64,000 nucleotides of DNA from Wocania_A sp965224845 (lineage in GTDB: Bacteria; Bacteroidota; Bacteroidia; Flavobacteriales; Flavobacteriaceae): positions 682,001 to 746,000 of the forward strand of contig CBDDAJ010000015.1 of the NCBI GenBank assembly GCA_965224845.1, written 5' to 3'. Every line of letters starts with the position of its first letter. Within the stretch, counting starts at the first letter, position 1. Under the pieces are notes generated by a model. It was not told where the DNA came from and ran no database searches. It saw only the letters and a list, made by a program, of their open reading frames with translations. Position numbers and translations under genes: made by a program. Shown here in pieces: positions 54,159-62,857 of the stretch.

Positions 54159-55148
54159 TTACGAAATCAATTTTACAATGTCTTTAGCGAAATACGAGGC
54201 TATAATATCGGCCCCGGCGCGTTTAAAAGCAGTGGTAGTTTCCATCATAATTTGGTTATGGTCTAACCAGCCGTTTTCTGCCGCAGCTTTTATCATGGCA
54301 TATTCTCCTGAAACCTGATAAACAGCAACGGGGACATCAAACTCGTTTTTAATTTCACGAAGTATATCTAAATAAGCTATTCCTGGTTTTACCATGACAA
54401 TATCGGCACCTTCATCAATATCCATTTCGGTTTCACGAAGCGCTTCATGCCTGTTGGCAAAATCCATTTGATAGGTTTTTTTGTCTTTTGGAATCTCCTG
54501 TAAATCTACTGGAGCAGAATCTAAAGCATCTCTAAAAGGACCATAAAAAGCAGAAGCATATTTTGCCGAATAACTCATAATGCCTGTATCTGTATAACCA
54601 TTGTCTTCCAGAGCTTCCCGAATAGTTAGAATACGTCCGTCCATCATATCGCTGGGTGCTACAAAATCGGCTCCTGCCTGAGCATGAGAAAGACTCATAT
54701 TGGCTAAAAATTCAGCAGTATTATCATTTACTATAACTCCATTTTCAATAATACCATCGTGCCCGTAAATAGAATACGGATCTAAAGCCACATCAGTCAT
54801 AACTAACATGTCAGGACACACATTTTTTACCGTTTTTATGGCCCGTTGCATCAATCCGTTTGGGTTTAATGCTTCAATACCTTTGTTATCTTTTAAATTG
54901 TCTGGAACTTTTACAAAGAGTAACACCGATTTTAATCCTAACCCCCATAATTCTTTTACTTCTTTTTCTAGCAAATCTAAACTATACCGAAAGTAATTAG
55001 GCATGGATGCAATTTCTTCTTTAATGCCTTTGCCTTCAACAACAAAAAGCGGTACTAAAAAATCATTCGGTGTCATAATAGTTTCTCTAACTAAAGAACG
55101 AATGGCTTCGTTGCTTCTTAATCGGCGGTTTCTTTTTAGTGGGAACAT
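54159..55148 (-). CDS. hemB: delta-aminolevulinic acid dehydratase (porphobilinogen synthase)
   Basis: 329 aa from ATG 55148 (MFPLKRNRRLRSNEAIRSLV); the frame is open 22 codons upstream, but that part is not family-like. HemB condenses two 5-aminolevulinate molecules into porphobilinogen. The Schiff-base lysines lie in MSYSAKYASAFYGP and DIVMVKPGIAYLD. The metal region reads TDVALDPYSIYGHDG, with Asp/Ala in place of the cysteines of zinc enzymes, so a magnesium-dependent type is expected. It follows hemF by 72 bp. Confidence 0.97.
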   Translation of the reverse strand: MFPLKRNRRLRSNEAIRSLVRETIMTPNDFLVPLFVVEGKGIKEEIASMPNYFRYSLDLLEKEVKELWGLGLKSVLLFVKVPDNLKDNKGIEALNPNGLMQRAIKTVKNVCPDMLVMTDVALDPYSIYGHDGIIENGVIVNDNTAEFLANMSLSHAQAGADFVAPSDMMDGRILTIREALEDNGYTDTGIMSYSAKYASAFYGPFRDALDSAPVDLQEIPKDKKTYQMDFANRHEALRETEMDIDEGADIVMVKPGIAYLDILREIKNEFDVPVAVYQVSGEYAMIKAAAENGWLDHNQIMMETTTAFKRAGADIIASYFAKDIVKLIS

Positions 55149-55220
55149 AATAAATTTATGTTTTAAGTTATTTTGATAGGTTTCGACTGTGCTTAACCTA
55201 ACATTTGGTTTCAATTTGTA

Positions 55221-56123
55221 CTAAACCCAATCTTTAGGATTCGTTAAAACTTCAATTAATTTTTCTTCGTCACTTCCGGTTTCAGGGTGATGATTATAAA
55301 CCCATTGTACATGAGGGGGTAAACTCATTAAAATGCTTTCAATACGCCCGTTGGTTTTTAATCCGAATAGAGTGCCTTTATCATGTACCAAATTAAATTC
55401 TACATATCGGCCACGACGGATTTCCTGCCAGTTTCTATGAGCTTGTGTATATGGCATATCTTTTCGTTTTTCAACAATAGGTACATAAGCGTCTAGAAAA
55501 CTATTACCAACTTCGGTTACAAAGTTATACCAATTTTCCATGGTCATGGTATCTGAAGCTTTACAATAATCAAAAAATAAGCCGCCAATACCGCGAGCTT
55601 CATTTCTATGTGTATTGTAAAAATACGCATCACAGCGTTTCTTATAGGTTTTATAAAAACTGTTATTATGACGATCGCAAGCTGTTTTACAGATATTATG
55701 AAAATGGATAGCATCGTCTTCAAACAAATAATAGGGTGTTAAATCTTGTCCGCCGCCAAACCAGCTATCTGCAATATCACCATTTTCATTATACATTTCA
55801 AAATAGCGCCAATTAGCATGCACAGTTGGAACCATGGGGTTTTTAGGATGTAACACCAAACTTAATCCGCAGGCAAAAAAGTTAGCATTGGTAACTCCAA
55901 AATGCTTTTGCATGGTTTCTGGTAATTTACCATGAACTGCAGAGATATTTACTCCTCCTTTTTCAAAAACATTACCGTTTTCAATAACCCGGGTTCGTCC
56001 GCCGCCACCTTCAGCACGTTTCCAAATGTCTTGCTGAAATTTGGCTTTACCATCAATGCTTTCTAGTTTAGATGTGATGGTGTTTTGGAGGTCTTGAATA
56101 TATTGATAAAATGTGTTCTTCAT
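55221..56123 (-). CDS. hemF: oxygen-dependent coproporphyrinogen III oxidase
   Basis: 300 aa. It decarboxylates two propionates of coproporphyrinogen III using oxygen, giving protoporphyrinogen IX. Family blocks seen: AEGGGGRTRVIENGNVFEKG, WFGGGQDLTPYYLFEDD, RGIGGLFFDYC, GRYVEFNLVHDKGTLFGL and SLPPHVQW. Oxygen dependence fits an aerobic bacterium. Four bases separate it from the tautomerase-like gene upstream. Confidence 0.97.
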   Translation of the reverse strand: MKNTFYQYIQDLQNTITSKLESIDGKAKFQQDIWKRAEGGGGRTRVIENGNVFEKGGVNISAVHGKLPETMQKHFGVTNANFFACGLSLVLHPKNPMVPTVHANWRYFEMYNENGDIADSWFGGGQDLTPYYLFEDDAIHFHNICKTACDRHNNSFYKTYKKRCDAYFYNTHRNEARGIGGLFFDYCKASDTMTMENWYNFVTEVGNSFLDAYVPIVEKRKDMPYTQAHRNWQEIRRGRYVEFNLVHDKGTLFGLKTNGRIESILMSLPPHVQWVYNHHPETGSDEEKLIEVLTNPKDWV

Positions 56124-56127
56124 TAAT

Positions 56128-56475
56128 TTAAATCATTGATTTATTGCAATATGTAGCTGCTTCAAAATCCCGAATATTAATAGCTATAAATGGAATGTTT
56201 GGAAACATGGTTTTAAGTCCAGCTACAATTTGTTTTGAAAGTTTTGCTTTTTGATCAGTAGTTCTGCCTTCCATTATATTGGCAAATACATGAATAAATG
56301 AGGTTTCTTTTCCTCCCACCAAATAGTTGTTCATGAAAGGGTTAAGTCTTACTTTAATATCATGTTCTTCAAATAACCCAGAATTATTGGCATCATTATG
56401 AACCTGAAGTACGACCGATTTTGGGTCTTGTATTTCTAAAATATCTTTTGAGCAATCAATTACAAAATGTGGCAT
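56128..56475 (-). CDS. 5-carboxymethyl-2-hydroxymuconate isomerase-like tautomerase
   Basis: 115 aa starting MPHFVIDCS, where Pro2 is the catalytic base of the tautomerase superfamily. Length and the RTTDQKAKLSKQIVAGL and AINIRDFEAATYCNK blocks match the CHMI family. In aromatic degradation CHMI isomerises a hydroxymuconate, but no such pathway is near; here it lies inside the heme gene run, 1-4 bp from its neighbours. Its actual substrate is unknown. Confidence 0.87.
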   Translation of the reverse strand: MPHFVIDCSKDILEIQDPKSVVLQVHNDANNSGLFEEHDIKVRLNPFMNNYLVGGKETSFIHVFANIMEGRTTDQKAKLSKQIVAGLKTMFPNIPFIAINIRDFEAATYCNKSMI

Positions 56476-56476
56476 A

Positions 56477-57022
56477 TTAGACTTTTATTTCGTTATATAA
56501 TTCATAGAGTTCCATGTTTAAAGGACTTTTCCCTGTTGGAGTAAATGCTTTTTTTAGTGTTTTTTTCCAGATGAAGTCACAATTCTCAGCAACTTTTACA
56601 CTGGCATAATTATCTTTATGCACGATAATTTGAAGCGTTTTTAAACCTAATGTTTTAAAAGCATATCTGGATAATGTTTTTACCGCCTTTGTTGTTAGCC
56701 CTTTACTTTCAAATGGATAACCTATACAATAAGCAAATTCACCTTGTTTTTTAATCCAATCTAACTCTTTTAAATAAATTAGGCCTGCTAATACGTTAGT
56801 CTCCTTTTCTTTTATGGTGAATAAGAATTCTTCTTTTAACTGAAATTGTTTTCCCTTTTTTTTTACAAATGTTTTTGATAAATCTGGCGTCAAATTCTGC
56901 TCTAAAGTTTTTGGAAAATACAACTTTAATCGGTCTTCGTTTGAAACTACAAAATTGCAAATATGCCATCCATCATCAATTTGAATGGGTATAATATTAA
57001 AAGCGCCTATACTAAATTGCAT
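56477..57022 (-). CDS. GNAT-family N-acetyltransferase
   Basis: 181 aa. The acetyl-CoA binding region is GYPFESKGLTTKAVKTLSRY, followed by LKTLQIIVHKDNYASVKVAE, the pattern of RimJ/RimL-type protein or metabolite acetyltransferases. It overlaps the EI24 gene by 11 bp, and a second member of the same type lies on that gene's other side. Substrate unknown. Confidence 0.88.
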   Translation of the reverse strand: MQFSIGAFNIIPIQIDDGWHICNFVVSNEDRLKLYFPKTLEQNLTPDLSKTFVKKKGKQFQLKEEFLFTIKEKETNVLAGLIYLKELDWIKKQGEFAYCIGYPFESKGLTTKAVKTLSRYAFKTLGLKTLQIIVHKDNYASVKVAENCDFIWKKTLKKAFTPTGKSPLNMELYELYNEIKV

Positions 57023-57770
57023 GTTGTGGTTTATTATTTAATTGTAGGGCCTCAACTGTTTTTAAGGAAGCTGCGGTTACAGATAATGGCAGTACTAAAA
57101 TAACACCAATTACTGGAACAAACAGAAACAGCATAAAAATTAATCCGTTACCAATGGCTAATCCTCGATGTTTACGTACAAACCGCACACTTTCTGCATA
57201 TTTAAAATGACGCTCTAAAGTATAGTCCATATTACCAAAACCGGCATAATATGCCTGAACCATAAACAGTAAAATGGTAGAGAATATATTAATCACAGGA
57301 ATAAACTTTAAAAGCAAAATAGGAATGGTTAAAAGCAACTCCATTAATAGGTTTCTGCCATTTATACGAACACCTCGCCATAGCTGTTGCATAAATGAGG
57401 TGTCTCTATGCGAATGTACAGGGCTCCCTGTTAAATGTGCTTCAATTTTTTCGGACACAGGACTCATAAATGGTGCCGATAAGGCCATTATGATATGTTT
57501 GAAAAGGATAAGTCCAATAACTAATACAATAAGCGCTCCTAGTATATTGCCAATTGTAGCGAAGGCTTCTTTTCCCCAATCCCAAATCCAAATTTTAGCT
57601 ATAACACCACCAATATTGTCAGATAACCCATAGGCAGAGCCAAAAATGATGAGAGCAGTAATAACACTAATAAGCATAGGAATGGCAAAATATTTCCAAA
57701 GCTTTAGTTTAGAAATAAGGCTAAAAGCACCAAAATATGCTTTGATTCCTAATGATATGTTTTTAAACAT
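57012..57770 (-). CDS. EI24/CysZ-like membrane protein
   Basis: 252 aa with about four to five membrane helices (about 28-48, 72-94, 140-170, 205-235) and the N-terminal GIKAYFGAFSLISKLKLWKY pattern of the EI24 domain family, which includes the sulfate transporter CysZ. A transport role is possible; no sulfur genes are nearby. It overlaps both neighbouring GNAT genes (11 and 8 bp), so the three are made together. Confidence 0.85.
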   Translation of the reverse strand: MFKNISLGIKAYFGAFSLISKLKLWKYFAIPMLISVITALIIFGSAYGLSDNIGGVIAKIWIWDWGKEAFATIGNILGALIVLVIGLILFKHIIMALSAPFMSPVSEKIEAHLTGSPVHSHRDTSFMQQLWRGVRINGRNLLMELLLTIPILLLKFIPVINIFSTILLFMVQAYYAGFGNMDYTLERHFKYAESVRFVRKHRGLAIGNGLIFMLFLFVPVIGVILVLPLSVTAASLKTVEALQLNNKPQHAI

Positions 57771-58317
57771 TTTTGCTTTTTAAATAATCGGTTTTCAGCA
57801 AACCAAAATACATAACATCTTCAAACTTGTCTTGAAAGCCTTTATATTCTTCTCGTAAAACCCCTTCTTTCTGAAACCCATTTTTAATGGCAACTTTTTG
57901 ACTTGCAATATTTTCAGGAGCAATACGCAAAAACACTTTATTTATATGTAGTACGTCAAAACAATAAGTTACAACTTCGGATGTGAATTTTGACACGATC
58001 CCTTTTCCTGCAGCGTGTTCTGAAATAAAATACCCTATCTCGCACTTTTCTACATGGTTGTCAATATTTTTGATATTAATCAAACCAACAAGATCATTTG
58101 TTTGTGCGTGTTTTATAAAAAAAGAAAAATGGTTTCCTTTGCTTTCTTCTGAGATCCATTCATCAAATAGTATTTTGGCCCCTTGTTGTGTTTCACATCT
58201 TTTTACGGTTCCAGCAAATCCTTTTTCTATGTATGTTTTATTGGTATAAATTAAATCTAAAAAAGCTTCAAAAGAAACAGTATTAATGCGTTCTAATTTA
58301 TAATCAAAAAGACTCAC
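57763..58317 (-). CDS. GNAT-family N-acetyltransferase
   Basis: 184 aa. The acetyl-CoA loop GYFISEHAAGKGIVSKFTSE and the following INKVFLRIAPENIASQKVAIKNGF and EGVLREEYKGFQDKFEDVMYF are typical of RimJ/RimL-like acetyltransferases. It starts 11 bp after hemE and overlaps the EI24 gene by 8 bp. Related to the other GNAT at 56477-57022 but not a recent duplicate. Confidence 0.9.
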   Translation of the reverse strand: MSLFDYKLERINTVSFEAFLDLIYTNKTYIEKGFAGTVKRCETQQGAKILFDEWISEESKGNHFSFFIKHAQTNDLVGLINIKNIDNHVEKCEIGYFISEHAAGKGIVSKFTSEVVTYCFDVLHINKVFLRIAPENIASQKVAIKNGFQKEGVLREEYKGFQDKFEDVMYFGLLKTDYLKSKNV

Positions 58318-58328
58318 AGCTTCACAAA

Positions 58329-59354
58329 TTAATTATTATATGCTTTTACGGCATCTACAAATGCTTTAGCATTATCTAGCGGGATATTTGGTAAAATACC
58401 ATGACCGAGGTTTACAATGTATTTGTCTTTCCCAAAAGCGTCTATCATTTGGTGCACCATTTTTTTAATTTCTGCCGGTGGAGATAATAATCTTGAAGGA
58501 TCAAAATTACCTTGTAGTGTTATATTACCACCAGTTAAATAACGTGCATTTCGTGCAGAACAGGTCCAGTCTATCCCTAAAGCAGAAGCATTAGATTTTG
58601 CCATTTCACCAAGTGCAAACCAACAGCCTTTACCAAAGGCAATTACCGGAGCGTCGTCTTTTAGAGCTTCTATAATTTGGTTAATGTATTGCCAGGAAAA
58701 TTCTTGATAATCGGTTGGCGATAGCATGCCTCCCCAGGAATCAAAAACCTGAACCGCATTAACTCCAGCTTTTACTTTTTCTTTTAAATAGGCAATGGTT
58801 GTATCGGTTATTTTTTGGAGCAATTGATGTGCAGCAATTGGGTTTGTAAAACATAATTCTTTGGCCTTATCAAAAGTTTTACTGCCTTGACCTTGTACAC
58901 AATAACAAAGGATGGTCCATGGCGAACCTGCAAAACCTATTAAAGGAATCTCATCGTTTAATAACTCTTTAGTAGCTTTTATGGCTTGATAAACGTAATC
59001 TAGCTCAACCTTTACATCTGGAACAATAACCTTATCGACATCTTTTTGAGTACGTACAGGGTTTGGTAGATACGGACCGAAATTAGGTTTCATTTGCACC
59101 TCAATATTCATGGCTTGAGGAATTACCAAAATATCGCTAAATAAAATGGCAGCATCCATACCGTAACGACGAATAGGTTGTACTGTAATTTCACTAGCTA
59201 ATTCTGGAGTTCTGCATCGTGTGAAAAAATCGTATTTCTCGCGAATAGCCATAAACTCCGGCAAATAACGCCCTGCTTGACGCATCATCCATACTGGAGG
59301 TCGATTAACGGTTTCGCCTTTTAATGCTCTTAAAAATAAATCGTTTTTAATCAT
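58329..59354 (-). CDS. hemE: uroporphyrinogen decarboxylase
   Basis: 341 aa from ATG 59354 (MIKNDLFLRALKGETVNRPP). An in-frame ATG 15 codons upstream is rejected because those codons lie in heptamer repeat DNA. HemE removes four carboxylates from uroporphyrinogen III. Family motifs: PPVWMMRQAGRYLPEF, AAILFSDILVIPQA, GFAGSPWTILCY and NLGHGILPN. Its leader now consists of the heptamer array of the neighbouring cassette, which may have moved its promoter or coupling away from hemCD. Confidence 0.97.
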   Translation of the reverse strand: MIKNDLFLRALKGETVNRPPVWMMRQAGRYLPEFMAIREKYDFFTRCRTPELASEITVQPIRRYGMDAAILFSDILVIPQAMNIEVQMKPNFGPYLPNPVRTQKDVDKVIVPDVKVELDYVYQAIKATKELLNDEIPLIGFAGSPWTILCYCVQGQGSKTFDKAKELCFTNPIAAHQLLQKITDTTIAYLKEKVKAGVNAVQVFDSWGGMLSPTDYQEFSWQYINQIIEALKDDAPVIAFGKGCWFALGEMAKSNASALGIDWTCSARNARYLTGGNITLQGNFDPSRLLSPPAEIKKMVHQMIDAFGKDKYIVNLGHGILPNIPLDNAKAFVDAVKAYNN

Positions 59355-59356
59355 AT

Positions 59357-59391
59357 TTAGCTGTTTGCTTTTGGCTCTTAGCTGTTTGCTA
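59357..59391. repeat. heptamer array between hemE and the broken four-helix-bundle gene
   Basis: Five 7-nt units in a row: TTAGCTG (59357), TTTGCTT (59364), TTGGCTC (59371), TTAGCTG (59378), TTTGCTA (59385). Consensus TTnGCTn. The array begins 3 bp from the hemE start codon. Confidence 0.7.
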
Positions 59392-59398
59392 AAAAGCA

Positions 59399-59756
59399 TT
59401 ATCTGTTTTTGATTTTATTAATTAAACTGTTAATCATTTTTGCTTCTTTTTGTATTAAATCAAAAATGATTTTGAGCTCGTTTTCTTCTATAAATTTTAA
59501 CTCTTGACTAATAATTAATTGAGTTTCTACTTCAAATAAAGAACCCATTGCAATTTCTAAAAATCGTTTGAATTCAATTTCACTATGCCTACTGCAACCT
59601 TCAGCTATATTTGAAGGAATAGAAACTACAGCTCTTGTAAATTTGACTCTTTATACCAAACTTTTCTTCAGAGGGTAATTTATGTGATAATTGATATACT
59701 TGCTTTACAAGCTCAATACCATTCTTCCAAATGTCTAGTTTTTTAAAGTCTTTCAT
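59399..59756 (-). pseudogene. four-helix-bundle (S23 / IVS-type) protein, frameshifted
   Basis: From ATG 59756 the frame reads KDFKKLDIWKNGIELVKQVY and LSHKLPSEEKFGIKSQ. It then loses register near 59638-59644 through one extra base (AAATTT for AATTT). Correcting it gives AVVSIPSNIAEGCSRHSEIE and FKRFLEIAMGSLFEVETQLI to the stop at 59399, about 118 aa, the typical four-helix-bundle sequence with the SIPSNIAEG core. It is a distant relative of the intact gene at 8619-8954. It sits inside the hem operon between hemCD and hemE and is flanked by heptamer arrays. Confidence 0.88.
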
Positions 59757-59762
59757 TATTAT

Positions 59763-59796
59763 TCTGGCTTTTGGCTATTTGCCTTTAGCTTTTAGT
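59763..59796. repeat. heptamer array upstream of the broken four-helix-bundle gene
   Basis: Units TCTGGCT (59763), TTTGGCT (59770), ATTTGCC (59777), TTTAGCT (59784), then TTTAGT. Same word family and same orientation as the array at 59357-59391, so one consensus serves both sides of this cassette. Confidence 0.65.
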
Positions 59797-59826
59797 AATA
59801 TTTCATTATTTATAAGTAATCTTGCT

Positions 59827-59896
59827 AACAACTAACAACTAACAACTAACAACTAACAACTAACAACTAACAACTAACAACTAACAACTAACAACT
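59827..59896. repeat. ten exact tandem copies of AACAACT
   Basis: Ten perfect 7-bp units from 59827 to 59896. The stop codon of hemCD (TAG on the minus strand) is formed at the array's edge, so the array directly abuts the end of that gene. Perfect short repeats can expand or shrink by slippage; here a change of copy number would not alter any reading frame. Confidence 0.95.
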
Positions 59897-61469
59897 AAAC
59901 ATAATATTCATTCACCAACTCAATAACGCTTTCCACGGTTGGCACCTTAGCTACTCTAACATCTTTAAAATGCTTTTTTGCCTCTTTTGCTGTGGTTTCT
60001 CCAATGCAAAACGCAATAACCTCTTCATTATTTTTTTGAATAAAGCTCTGCACTGTTGATGGGCTATAAAACATTACACTTTCAATAGAATCATCAACGT
60101 TTACACCGTCAAACTTAGTTTGATAAGCTTCAACTTCGTTAACTTTTATATTGTTTTTTTCCAAAATAGTTGGCAAATCGTCTAGCCTTAAATCGCTACA
60201 AAAAAAAGTAGCTTCTGCTCCTTCTATATATTCAACTAAATATTCAGCTAGTTTTTTTGCATTTTTTTCAAAATGAGTAACCTTACCAATTTTTTGTTCT
60301 ATTAATCGTTTAGTGCGCCTTCCAACACAGTAAATATTTTTAAATTGTAACTCGGCAGCAGAATAGTTAGTCACTAAAGATTCTACCGCATTTTTACTTG
60401 TTATAATAACATTTTTAATTTCGTTTTTTAAGAATCTGGGATGAATCCTATTTAAACTAATCTTTATAAAATCGGTACTTTCAACTTTTACTTTTTCATG
60501 AAAGAGTAAGCGTTGACTTTCGGTGAATGATTTTGTAGAATATACATTGGTTTTCTTGTTAGAATATTTAATGTTATCCATTAATCGTTTACCGCCACGT
60601 TCTATAACAAAATTGGCACAAAATGCGGCTATATCGCTGTGTTCTCCTAACTTTTTAACACGAGTAACATCAATTCTTTTTGAACCGTCTTCGCTCAATA
60701 AAACACCTTTAAAGACCACTTCTTCATTTTTTATATAAGCGAGGGCACCAATAGGAGCGGTACAGCCCCCTTCTAATTTATTCAAAAATTCACGTTCAAT
60801 AGTCGTGCAAATTTCAGTTTCCTCATGGTTGAGTTCTGCGCAAATGGCTCTTACAGCTTCGTCTTCTTCTAAAGCAGTAATCATTATGGCTCCTTGTGCT
60901 GGCGCAGGAATCATCCAATCTAAGTTTATGGCTTCCTCAGGTCTAATACCAATACGGCCTATTCCGGCGGCTGCGAAAATCGCACCATTCCAATCGTTAT
61001 TTTTTACCTTTTCTAAACGCGAGTTTACATTGCCTCTTAAATCTACAATAGTGTGTGTAGGGTAACGGTTTAACCACTGGGCTTTTCGGCGTAAACTACC
61101 AGTTGCTATTACTGCATTTTTAGCACTTAAAAACTCTTCATTATTTTTAAAAACCAGGGTGTCGTTAACATTACCACGTTTTAAAACGGCCGTTTGCACA
61201 ATGCCTTTGGGTAAAATGGTTGGAACATCTTTTAAGGAATGTACTGCAATATCAATATCATGATTTAACATGGCAATGTCAAGAGTACGTGTAAAAATCC
61301 CTGTGATACCAAGCTCGTATAAAGGTTTATCTAAAACAATATCGCCCGTTGCTTTTACAGGAACAAGTTGCGTATTATGACCAAGGTTTTCGAGTTGTTG
61401 TTGTACTATTTTGGCTTGCCACAGTGCTAATTCACTATCGCGTGTACCAATTCTTATGGGTTTAGACAT
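59895..61469 (-). CDS. hemC: fused hydroxymethylbilane synthase and uroporphyrinogen-III synthase
   Basis: 524 aa, nearly twice the size of HemC alone. Residues 1 to about 305 are HemC: IGTRDSELALWQAK, HSLKDVPT, TGSLRRKAQWL, and the dipyrromethane-cofactor Cys236 in LEGGCTAPIG. Residues about 310-524 are a HemD (uroporphyrinogen-III synthase) domain: NVIITSKNAVESLV, IYCVGRRTKRLIEQ, ATFFCSDLRLDDLP, VMFYSPSTVQSFIQ and IAFCIGETTAKEAKKH. The fusion would pass the unstable hydroxymethylbilane straight to ring closure. It overlaps hemA by 8 bp. Such fusions are known in Bacteroidota. Confidence 0.94.
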   Translation of the reverse strand: MSKPIRIGTRDSELALWQAKIVQQQLENLGHNTQLVPVKATGDIVLDKPLYELGITGIFTRTLDIAMLNHDIDIAVHSLKDVPTILPKGIVQTAVLKRGNVNDTLVFKNNEEFLSAKNAVIATGSLRRKAQWLNRYPTHTIVDLRGNVNSRLEKVKNNDWNGAIFAAAGIGRIGIRPEEAINLDWMIPAPAQGAIMITALEEDEAVRAICAELNHEETEICTTIEREFLNKLEGGCTAPIGALAYIKNEEVVFKGVLLSEDGSKRIDVTRVKKLGEHSDIAAFCANFVIERGGKRLMDNIKYSNKKTNVYSTKSFTESQRLLFHEKVKVESTDFIKISLNRIHPRFLKNEIKNVIITSKNAVESLVTNYSAAELQFKNIYCVGRRTKRLIEQKIGKVTHFEKNAKKLAEYLVEYIEGAEATFFCSDLRLDDLPTILEKNNIKVNEVEAYQTKFDGVNVDDSIESVMFYSPSTVQSFIQKNNEEVIAFCIGETTAKEAKKHFKDVRVAKVPTVESVIELVNEYYV

Positions 61470-62724
61470 TTTTTGTTGAAGGTTCTAGCTGAAACACTTT
61501 TTTTATAAGTTCGAGACTGTCGTCTGTAGAAATATTGTCATCTTTTAAATGATGAGCAAAATGATTGGTAATTTTTTGAATGATGTTATTACTAATTATT
61601 TCAGCTTGTTGTTCGTTAAAGTCTGATAATTTTTTTCGCTGTGTATCCAGCTCAGCAACTTTAAAGTCGTTTAACTTATGTTTTAATGCTTTAATTGTAG
61701 GCGCAAATTTTCTGGTTTCTAACCAATCATTAAATTCAGTATTAATATCTTCAATAATCGATTCAGCCATAGGGATATGCTTTTTTCTTTCTTCTAAGGT
61801 CTGATCGGTTAGTTTTGATAAATGATCTAAATGAACTAAGGACACATTTTCTAATTCATTTACATTCTCGTCTACATTTTTGGGAATTGATAAATCTAGA
61901 ATTAATAGTGGTTTTGTAGATTGAATAATGTGTTTGTCTATTGTAGGGCGTTGAGCGCCTGTAGCTACAATTAGAATATCAGAGGTGTTAATTTCTTCTT
62001 GTAAATTGGCGTAATCTTTTACAATTAAATTAAACTTTCCTGCAATTTGCTCTGCTTTAGTTTTTGTTCTGTTAATTAATGTGATATGCTCGTTTTTGGT
62101 ATGCTTTACAAGGTTTTCACAAGTGTTTCTTCCTATTTTTCCGGTACCAAAAAGAAGAATGTTTTTGTTTGAAACCGCTTCAATAGTATTTAAAATGTAC
62201 TGAACCGATGCAAAGGATACAGAGGTTGCGCCTGATGAAATATTAGTTTCGGTTTTAATACGTTTACTGGCCTGAATCACAGCATTTACCAAACGTTCTG
62301 AAAAATGGTTTAGCAAACCAAACGTTCTTGAAAGTTTAGCACTTTTTTTAAGCTGACTAATAATTTCAAAATCACCTAAAATTTGGCTATCTAATCCAGA
62401 ACCTACACGAAACATATGAGCAATGGCTTCTTTGTTTTTATAAACGTAAGCTACTTTTTGAAAGGCTTCAACTGTACCTCTTGTATTATCACAAAGCAAT
62501 TGGATAAGCTGAAAAGGATGCTGTGCAAAACCATAAATTTCTGTCCTGTTACAAGTTGAAGTAACAACCAAGCTTTCAATATCATTCTCTTTGGCCTGAT
62601 TCATAAGGGCTAACATTGAATCTTGGTCCAAACTAAAGCGTCCTCTTATTTCGGCATCGGCCTTTTTATAACTTAAACCAATAGCATAAAAGTAATTACT
62701 TCTTGATATATTATATTTTTGCAT
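61462..62724 (-). CDS. hemA: glutamyl-tRNA reductase
   Basis: 420 aa. It reduces glutamyl-tRNA to glutamate-1-semialdehyde, the entry step of heme synthesis by the C5 route. The catalytic Cys58 is in VVTSTCNRTEIYG; the NADPH-binding Rossmann domain starts at ILLFGTGKIGRNTCENL, and the C-terminal dimerisation helix is complete. First gene of the minus-strand heme run, with a consensus promoter just upstream and an AraC-type gene diverging on the other side. hemL and the last heme genes are elsewhere. Confidence 0.97.
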   Translation of the reverse strand: MQKYNISRSNYFYAIGLSYKKADAEIRGRFSLDQDSMLALMNQAKENDIESLVVTSTCNRTEIYGFAQHPFQLIQLLCDNTRGTVEAFQKVAYVYKNKEAIAHMFRVGSGLDSQILGDFEIISQLKKSAKLSRTFGLLNHFSERLVNAVIQASKRIKTETNISSGATSVSFASVQYILNTIEAVSNKNILLFGTGKIGRNTCENLVKHTKNEHITLINRTKTKAEQIAGKFNLIVKDYANLQEEINTSDILIVATGAQRPTIDKHIIQSTKPLLILDLSIPKNVDENVNELENVSLVHLDHLSKLTDQTLEERKKHIPMAESIIEDINTEFNDWLETRKFAPTIKALKHKLNDFKVAELDTQRKKLSDFNEQQAEIISNNIIQKITNHFAHHLKDDNISTDDSLELIKKVFQLEPSTKNV

Positions 62725-62747
62725 TTAGTGTTTTGTAATTTCTTAAG

Positions 62748-62779
62748 CAAATGTATATTTATGATTATAAAAAAAACAA
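62748..62779 (-). promoter_or_regulatory. Bacteroidota-type promoter for hemA
   Basis: On the minus strand TTG (62779-62777) and TACATTTG (62755-62748) are separated by 21 bp, within the accepted range. The -7 box ends 23 bp before the hemA ATG. Confidence 0.65.
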
Positions 62780-62833
62780 CGCTGAAAGAACTTTTAATAT
62801 CGTTTCGGGTTTTTTTAGCTCATTTTTTCTTAT

Positions 62834-62857
62834 AATATGATAAATGTCATATTTTTG
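62834..62857 (+). promoter_or_regulatory. operator-like palindrome over the -7 box of the AraC-type gene
   Basis: AATATGA (62834-62840), 6-bp spacer, TCATATT (62847-62853) is a perfect 7-bp inverted repeat. TATTTTTG (62850-62857), a TAnnTTTG match, overlaps its right arm. A protein bound there would cover the promoter of the regulator gene and could also affect hemA about 110 bp away. Confidence 0.5.

Noticed and set aside
59355..59399. Upstream ATG of hemE
   Set aside because: The extra 15 codons (KQLRAKSKQLN) are translated heptamer repeats and are not part of the enzyme.
59827..59896. AACAACT repeats as a phase-variation switch of hemCD
   Set aside because: The array lies after the stop codon of hemCD, so changes in copy number cannot alter its frame. 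A transcript-level effect on hemE remains possible but is not shown.
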